Assembly (NCBI GenBank): GCA_002474325.1
Contig: DKNL01000319.1
Span: 1-11,841 of the forward strand
DNA length: 11,841 nt
Source: Opitutales bacterium UBA7389
GTDB lineage: Bacteria > Verrucomicrobiota > Verrucomicrobiia > Opitutales > Opitutaceae
Direction of reading: 5' to 3'
Position numbers and translations under genes: made by a program. The notes below the pieces were generated by a model. That model saw only the letters and a list, made by a program, of their open reading frames with translations, searched no databases and had not been told where the DNA came from. This document shows, piece after piece, positions 8,118 to 11,841 of this stretch (within the stretch, counting starts at the first letter, position 1; every line of letters begins with the position of its first letter).

Positions 8118-8214
8118 GATTTATTAGGATGCAGTGATGCTTGCAGCGGATCAATGCTTCGTTTTCATATGAGGGATCAGAGATGAACCGCAGAAAGAAC
8201 TCTTTTCGGGAGAA

Positions 8215-8229
8215 GAGGAGCTAGATATT
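8215..8229 (+). promoter_or_regulatory. Possible ribosome-binding site and ATT start of rarA
   Basis: AAGAGGAG ends at 8220 and is followed, after a six-base spacer, by ATT (8227-8229) in the rarA frame, then ATC (8230). This is the only strong Shine-Dalgarno-like sequence seen before a gene in the window. Starting here would add 18 residues before the TTG at 8281 and include the family's PLAARMRP segment. ATT starts are rare but known (infC). The sequence could also simply encode Glu-Glu-Glu within a longer N-terminus. Confidence 0.35.
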
Positions 8230-8280
8230 ATCGGAGCCGGCTCCGGATTAGAGAAATCGATCTCCTCACCCGACGAGCCA

Positions 8281-9534
8281 TTGGCCGCTAGAATGCGTCC
8301 ACGTAATCTTGGCGAAGTAGTAGGCCAACCCCACATCCTGGCTGAAGGGAATCTGCTGCCCAAACTCGTAAAATCGAACTCCTTTGGAAGTCTGTTGTTC
8401 TACGGTCCTCCCGGATGCGGGAAAACCAGCCTTGCGGAGGCCATTGCCAACGAGACGGATAGTCAATTTATACGAATCAATGCTGTGATGTCCAATGTTG
8501 CTGAGCTGCGTCAGATACTAGGTGCATCAAGACGTAAGAAAAAGAAGGATACAGTATTATTTATCGATGAGATCCATAGATTCAACAAATCACAGCAAGA
8601 TTTGCTACTCCCCGATGTTGAAGCGGGGAATGTTCGCTTGATCGGGGCGACCACCCATAATCCCGGATTTTACGTTAACGCTCCTCTTCTTAGTCGCAGT
8701 CATTTGTTCCGCCTCGAACCTCATACGGTGGACAATATAGCTAAAGCCCTCGAGCAGGTTCTTGAGGATTCTGAGAGAGGATTGGGAAATCGGGGTCACT
8801 CGGCTACGAAGGAGGCCCTGCGAGGATTGGCTAAACTGAGCGATGGCGATCTGCGCCGAGCTTTCAATGCTCTTGAAGGGGTGGCCCTGGGGTTGAATGC
8901 TGGGAAAACGATTGAAGAGGGGGATATCGCGATATTCGCCAGCGAGCGGCAAATCAGGTACGACGCTGACGAGGATGACCATTACAATACTATTTCTGCC
9001 TTCATCAAAAGCATGCGCGGGAGTGATCCCGATGCGGCGCTCTATTGGCTGGCCAAGATGCTTGTCGGAGGGGAGGACTCGCGATATATTGGCCGAAGGC
9101 TTATTGTCTTCGCCTCTGAGGATGTCGGCCTTGCCGATGTCAACGCCTTGCCTCTCGCAATCGCTACCCAGCAAGCTTGCGAGTTCGTAGGGCTCCCGGA
9201 ATGCGAAATTAATTTGGCTCATTGTGTGGTTTATCTAGCGACTGTGCCTAAGAGCAATGCCTCGTATACCGCTTTAAGTGAAGCTAAACGCTGTCTCGCG
9301 GATGAGCCCGTCCAAGAAGTACCTAAGTGGCTGAGAGATAGCGGCGGGTCCGCATCTAAACGTTTAGGGAATGCGGATGACTATCTCTACAGCCATGGCT
9401 ATCCCGAGAATATATCGGGCCAAGAATTTATGCTTGAGCCGAAGACATTTTATTCCCCCAAAAGGGTTGGGTCGGAAACAGCAATCGCCGAGCGACTTGA
9501 GTGTTGGAAAGCATTGAAAATTTCGATACAGTAA
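8281..9534 (+). CDS. rarA: Replication-associated recombination protein A (RarA/MgsA), AAA+ ATPase
   Basis: RarA is a clamp-loader-like AAA+ ATPase that acts at stalled or gapped replication forks. Counting from TTG 8281: Walker A GPPGCGKT at 42-49, Walker B VLFIDE with Asp96-Glu97, then IHRFNKSQQDLLLP, and sensor-1 IGATTHNP at 121-128. A lid plus RarA/MgsA C-terminal region follows, including DPDAALYWLAKMLVGGEDSRYIGRR-type sequence (about 245-270), a hallmark of the family. The coordinates give the minimal frame. Other RarA proteins have residues before PLAARMRP, and here the frame stays open back to 8173 with coding-like sequence but no ATG, GTG or CTG. Candidates are ATT 8227, six bases after GAGGAG (8215-8220), or a frameshift joining ATG 8154/8169. 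Confidence 0.93.
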   Translation: MAARMRPRNLGEVVGQPHILAEGNLLPKLVKSNSFGSLLFYGPPGCGKTSLAEAIANETDSQFIRINAVMSNVAELRQILGASRRKKKKDTVLFIDEIHRFNKSQQDLLLPDVEAGNVRLIGATTHNPGFYVNAPLLSRSHLFRLEPHTVDNIAKALEQVLEDSERGLGNRGHSATKEALRGLAKLSDGDLRRAFNALEGVALGLNAGKTIEEGDIAIFASERQIRYDADEDDHYNTISAFIKSMRGSDPDAALYWLAKMLVGGEDSRYIGRRLIVFASEDVGLADVNALPLAIATQQACEFVGLPECEINLAHCVVYLATVPKSNASYTALSEAKRCLADEPVQEVPKWLRDSGGSASKRLGNADDYLYSHGYPENISGQEFMLEPKTFYSPKRVGSETAIAERLECWKALKISIQ

Positions 9535-9553
9535 GGAAAACGTACCTACAGTT

Positions 9554-10030
9554 ATGATATTGGATAACATCGATAATTGGAGAAATTATTCGCTTGGCCC
9601 CGCTTGGGAGAAAGCTTTCGGGTTCTTAGACACCCTAGATCCCTCCGCTCCGGAAGAAGAAACGAAGATAGATGACGATCATATGTTTGCTAGAGTGATG
9701 AGCTACCCAACGAGGGACGAAACCAGCTCTGATGCCGTGCTAGAAGCTCACCGGAGGTACGCAGACATACAGATGGTATTGATTGGCAGCGAGCGTATTG
9801 CTTGGTATCCTACGTCTTCACTCAATGCGAAGACTGCCTACGATCAGGATAAGGATGTTCAGTTTTTCGATTACGAAAGGCCAGCAGATGTGCAGGTCAG
9901 TGTATTCCCGGGAACTTTTGTTTTCCTGCTCCCTCAGGATGCTCATATGCCGCAGTTAAAAACCGATGGTAGAGGCGGGGATGTCAAGAAAGTCGTCGTT
10001 AAGATAGACCTAGATTTGCTTACCATTTAG
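9554..10030 (+). CDS. YhcH/YjgK/YiaL family (DUF386) protein
   Basis: This is a 158-residue cupin-like protein of the family that includes E. coli YhcH, TabA and EbgC, linked to sugar/sialic-acid metabolism and biofilm/toxin-antitoxin phenotypes; the exact activity here is unknown. Family marks are EAHRRYADIQ (64-73), the central IAWYPTSSL region, FPGTFVFLLPQDAHMPQL with His131 in the PxDxHxP motif, and the terminal KKVVVKIDLD, whose basic and His residues line the presumed metal site. ATG 9554 is 19 bases after the rarA stop, so co-transcription with rarA is likely, though no functional link is obvious. Confidence 0.9.
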   Translation: MILDNIDNWRNYSLGPAWEKAFGFLDTLDPSAPEEETKIDDDHMFARVMSYPTRDETSSDAVLEAHRRYADIQMVLIGSERIAWYPTSSLNAKTAYDQDKDVQFFDYERPADVQVSVFPGTFVFLLPQDAHMPQLKTDGRGGDVKKVVVKIDLDLLTI

Positions 10031-10050
10031 ACTAGAGTCCGAGAGAGGAA

Positions 10051-10121
10051 TTGGGGAAACGATTATCCATCGGCTTGGGGCCAGCGACCGCTCACTTTGT
10101 GAGTTGCGAATAGTTTTCCCC
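10051..10121. repeat. Nested inverted repeats downstream of the DUF386 gene
   Basis: GGGGAAACGATT (starting at 10053) is matched by an imperfect inverted copy, AATAGTTTTCCCC (10109-10121), giving a roughly seven-pair perfect core, GGGGAAA/TTTCCCC. Between the arms lies a perfect five-pair hairpin, CTCAC-TTT-GTGAG (10091-10103). No T run follows, so this is not a classic terminator. It may be transcript-end structure, processing structure or chance. Confidence 0.35.
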
Positions 10122-10188
10122 GAAACCTGCGAATCACAAAGCTTTAAACGGAATCGCTCTATTCCTAGTTTGAAGATCAGAACGGACC

Positions 10189-10224
10189 AATCCGTGAAGC
10201 GCCTAATTCTTCTCACGGATTTTT
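10189..10224 (+). terminator. Probable intrinsic terminator after the rarA-DUF386 unit
   Basis: AATCCGTGA (10189-10197) and TCACGGATT (10213-10221) form a perfect nine-pair stem with a 15-base loop. The loop bases can alternatively pair GAAG with CTTC. The right arm runs straight into a run of five T (10220-10224). It lies about 160 bases past the DUF386 stop and 200 before the next gene, both on the + strand, as expected for a Rho-independent terminator. Confidence 0.6.
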
Positions 10225-10234
10225 AGGAGTCGCT

Positions 10235-10251
10235 TCGATTCTCGGAATCGA
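10235..10251. repeat. Perfect 7-bp inverted repeat
   Basis: TCGATTC (10235-10241), a TCG spacer and GAATCGA (10245-10251) form a compact symmetrical site just after the putative terminator and 177 bases before the GcvR-like ATG. It could be an operator half-site pair or a small hairpin. No T run follows. Confidence 0.3.
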
Positions 10252-10427
10252 TAGGCACCCATTGCCGCTATCGGCTCAGAAAGAGCTAGCTCTCGTATTT
10301 ATACTTTCATTAATCGCATTCAATATTCTCCAAGCAACAGTACGGTTCGCTGCCTTAGGCCGGGGGCCGTTCTACTTTTTTGAAGTACGCTTGCTTCGGA
10401 AACGCGACCCGTCACCATACTCAATCG

Positions 10428-10955
10428 ATGAACATTCCGCTTGTTATGACCGTTATCGGGCCTGACCGCCCGGGCTTAGTTGATTCCCTCGCTTCATTGC
10501 TAGAGGAGTATGGTGGAAATTGGCTGGAAAGCCGCATGTGCCACTTAGGGGGGCAATTCGCGGGTCTACTACAAGTTGAGATTCCGGAATCCAAGCGTGA
10601 GTCGCTGCACGCTTCGCTAATGGATCTGGGAGCCGGAACGTTGGAAATCGTTGTTCACGAAAGCGGCTCGGATTCAGATGATAAGTGCGCGGAAGTGGCA
10701 ATTGTGGAGATAGTGGGTCAGGATCGTCCGGGCATCGTTCGTCACATTTCCCATGCCTTCGCTAGCAAGAAGGTCAACGTGGAAGAGCTATCAACCACCC
10801 GCTACAGTGCCCCGATGTCGGGAGAGACGCTTTTCGAGGCCAAGGCCAGAGTTTGCCTGCCGGAGTCGTGCGATCCGGATACGCTGCGAGAGGAGCTGGA
10901 GTCAATCGCAGCCGACCTTCAGGTTGATTTTAGCTACGAGTCTGTGTCCACTTGA
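10428..10955 (+). CDS. Double ACT-domain protein, GcvR-like regulator
   Basis: The 175-residue protein has two ACT domains in tandem: residues about 3-80, containing VIGPDRPGLVDSLASLLEEYGGNW, and about 88-168, containing IVGQDRPGIVRHISHAFASKKVNVEELST. This layout is that of GcvR, the glycine-responsive anti-activator of the glycine cleavage operon in E. coli, and of related amino-acid-sensing proteins. Both domains keep the DRPGIV/DRPGLV ligand-loop motif. ATG 10428 was chosen over TTG 10380 because the first ACT strand begins two residues later. No gcv gene is in view, so the target is unknown. Confidence 0.85.
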   Translation: MNIPLVMTVIGPDRPGLVDSLASLLEEYGGNWLESRMCHLGGQFAGLLQVEIPESKRESLHASLMDLGAGTLEIVVHESGSDSDDKCAEVAIVEIVGQDRPGIVRHISHAFASKKVNVEELSTTRYSAPMSGETLFEAKARVCLPESCDPDTLREELESIAADLQVDFSYESVST

Positions 10956-10978
10956 AAGCCGGTTTTTTCCGCATCAAC

Positions 10979-11175
10979 CTATGACACAGGAAAGGCTTTG
11001 CTAGCAGTGTAATCGCCTCCATATTTTTCTTTAGTTCTTAATAACGGATCAGGAGTGGCAGCCATGTGAATGGCCGCCTGCCAACCGAGTTCTTTAGGAT
11101 CTACGGTGGATTAGGCCTTTGGGCCGGATGAGCATCCAGGTAAGCCATTTGGTATTCACCGGATGAAAAAACCTA
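10979..11175 (-). pseudogene. Possible frameshifted remnant of an unidentified gene
   Basis: On the minus strand a 43-codon open stretch runs from after TAA (11111-11113) to TAG (10979-10981). It includes VDPKELGWQAAIHMAATPD then PLLRTKEKYGGDY, which has protein-like composition. An ATG is available at 11065. Just upstream, in the next frame, lies GEYQMAYLDAHPAQRP (ending at TAG 11101-11103). A one-base shift near 11110 would join the two into a chain of about 65 residues. I do not recognise the protein. It could be a decayed gene, a translated repeat or chance. Confidence 0.25.
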
Positions 11176-11207
11176 TTAGTTCGGACTGGCTTCTTAAGGG
11201 TCGGTAA

Positions 11208-11232
11208 TCGGAGGCATGCTCCCGACGCGTCG
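11208..11232. repeat. Palindrome cluster upstream of the integrase-like ORF
   Basis: TCGGAGGCATGCTCCCGA (11208-11225) is a hairpin with one bulged base around GCATGC. It abuts the perfect ten-base palindrome CGACGCGTCG (11223-11232). The cluster lies 34-58 bases before the ATG at 11266. It could be a regulatory or recombination site, or the edge of a repeat. Confidence 0.4.
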
Positions 11233-11265
11233 TTCGTAGAAAAAACTAAAGACCGTTACATAACA

Positions 11266-11493
11266 ATGGACAAAATACATGGATTGCCTCTGCGGATATC
11301 TTCCGGTAACCCCAATCATCATTTGTGGAACAACAATGGCGTTTGGTGGCTTCATTATACTGTTTATCCAACACCGCATACGGCGGAGCGTATCCGAAAG
11401 AGTCTCGGAACTCGCTCGCTGGAGAAGGCCCGTCAACGTCGGGACCTCTACTTCCACAATTTGCGAATACTGACGGAACGTGCGTGTGCCTAG
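11266..11493 (+). CDS. Small protein resembling a tyrosine-recombinase arm-binding N-terminus
   Basis: The 75-residue product contains GNPNHHLWNNNGVWWLHYTV (about 14-33), then RIRKSLGTRSLEKARQRRD (about 43-61). The second part is the pattern found at the N-terminus of phage-type integrases, where a three-strand AP2-like domain reading the target carbohydrate-like 'W..HYTV' strands is followed by a 'KSLGTRSLEKARQRRD' helix. The catalytic domain (R..H-R-Y residues) is absent: the frame stops at 11491-11493. From memory, short ORFs with this GNPNHHLWNNNG start recur in Opitutae genomes, so it may be a self-standing DNA-binding protein or part of a repeat unit rather than a truncated integrase. 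No ribosome-binding site precedes ATG 11266. Confidence 0.6.
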   Translation: MDKIHGLPLRISSGNPNHHLWNNNGVWWLHYTVYPTPHTAERIRKSLGTRSLEKARQRRDLYFHNLRILTERACA

Positions 11494-11841
11494 AGCTAGA
11501 GATTAGAAGCCTCCGCCGAGCGTTTAGTTCGGCCCTTTGCCCACTTGCATCTCTGCCATAAAGAGGAGACCGAAGAGGAGGAGAGAATCGTTTGGAGGAG
11601 ACTGGAATAGTTTGGAGACGAAAGTTCGACCGAAGCTATGGTAGCCGTAAGGCGAGCTGCGCACGCATATTCATCGATTCCCTGCCAAGCGATCTAGACT
11701 CTTTGACGGTTAAGTTCAAGAATGAGCATCCTGCTTCGAGCTCGCCTTGACTACTAGGTTAGCGGGAACCGGTGTTGATTGCCTTATTGCTGGGAAAGGG
11801 GATTCCACTTCAGATTTTGGCTAGCAGCTTTATTTAAGTCA
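11494..11841. other. Non-coding, repeat-like right end
   Basis: No gene can be supported in these 348 bases. Visible are a purine-rich block (about 11560-11635) in which GTTTGGAG occurs twice (11590-11597 and 11609-11616), the ten-base inverted repeat at 11649/11739, and a short minus-strand open stretch with Pro/Ala/Ser-rich content (about 11720-11825) that lacks a start codon. The window ends before any following gene. Confidence 0.45.
11649..11748. repeat. 10-bp inverted repeat with an 80-base spacer
   Basis: AAGGCGAGCT (11649-11658) is repeated perfectly inverted as AGCTCGCCTT (11739-11748). The right copy is part of the palindrome CGAGCTCG (11737-11744). The spacer carries no ORF. The arms could delimit a small structured element or be part of a larger dispersed repeat. 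Confidence 0.4.

Larger units (their letters stand above)
10031..10427. other. Intergenic region between the DUF386 gene and the GcvR-like gene
   Basis: This is about 400 bases with no convincing gene. It contains the nested inverted repeat, the probable terminator and the seven-base inverted repeat listed separately. The only ORF (TTG 10262 to 10465) overlaps the next gene's start and lacks a good initiation site, so I treat it as spurious. The promoter of the GcvR-like gene should lie in the AT-richer part around 10295-10335, but no clear -35/-10 pair can be fixed by eye. Confidence 0.5.
10956..11265. other. Gene-poor region before the integrase-like ORF
   Basis: No intact gene is seen. 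The stretch holds the minus-strand peptide remnant, an imperfect inverted repeat around 11057-11082 (GGCAGCCAT / ATGGCCGCCTGCC), and the palindrome cluster at 11208-11232. The sequence GCCGGTTTTTTCC (10959-10971), directly after the GcvR-like stop, has a six-T run but no convincing stem. Confidence 0.4.

Noticed and set aside
8605..9222. 205-codon minus-strand ORF opposite rarA
   Set aside because: It is antisense to conserved AAA+ coding sequence, has no domain signature, and nuclear codon constraint explains the openness.
10262..10465. 67-codon + strand ORF with one hydrophobic segment
   Set aside because: It has only a TTG start without a ribosome-binding site, overlaps the start of the well-supported ACT-domain gene, and shows no family pattern.
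11194..11457. 87-codon minus-strand ORF opposite the integrase-like ORF
   Set aside because: The + strand frame carries a recognisable recombinase-like pattern; the minus frame does not.
1..11841. CRISPR array, tRNA or rRNA genes, complete insertion sequence, toxin-antitoxin or defence cluster
   Set aside because: No regularly spaced repeats, cloverleaf, rRNA-like sequence, transposase or defence-type domain combination was seen on either strand.

Overview
The window comes from a bacterium, most likely a verrucomicrobium of the Opitutae type. This is inferred from the small integrase-arm-like ORF near the right end, from the ThiD variant, and from weak Shine-Dalgarno signals before most genes. 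None of these was checked by a database search.

Left half (1-5881, + strand): the distal part of a complex I (nuo) operon. It holds the last codons of a gene that is probably nuoI, then nuoJ, nuoK, nuoL, nuoM and nuoN in canonical order, with a 4-base overlap J/K and a 1-base overlap K/L and short gaps elsewhere. These encode the membrane arm, which carries the proton-pumping subunits. Most of the conserved charged residues of the channels are present. The exception is NuoM, where the TM7 lysine (E. coli Lys234) appears to be leucine. Weak terminator-like hairpins follow nuoN.

Middle (5950-8117): a basic hypothetical ORF on the + strand converges on a minus-strand group. In transcription order the group is thiD (thiamine pyrimidine kinase), then a reading frame for a membrane protein broken by one TAG codon, then a small charged coiled-coil protein. 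The broken frame looks like the two ends of a ComEC/Rec2 competence channel with the centre missing.

Right half (8172-10955, + strand): divergent from thiD come rarA/mgsA (AAA+ ATPase acting at stalled replication forks), a YhcH/YjgK/YiaL (DUF386) protein, and a double-ACT-domain GcvR-like regulator. The coding signal of rarA extends upstream of every conventional start, so its start is either non-canonical or hidden by a frameshift. The roughly 400-base gap before the GcvR-like gene contains a good hairpin terminator and other inverted repeats.

Right end (10956-11841): gene-poor and remnant-rich. It contains a frameshifted minus-strand peptide frame, a cluster of palindromes, a 75-codon ORF resembling the arm-binding N-terminus of a tyrosine recombinase, and a non-coding tail with a 10-base inverted repeat. 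This part looks like accessory DNA or a small dispersed repeat unit. No complete novel system is visible. The best leads are the broken comEC-like frame, the rarA start, the NuoM substitution and the terminal repeat/ORF region.
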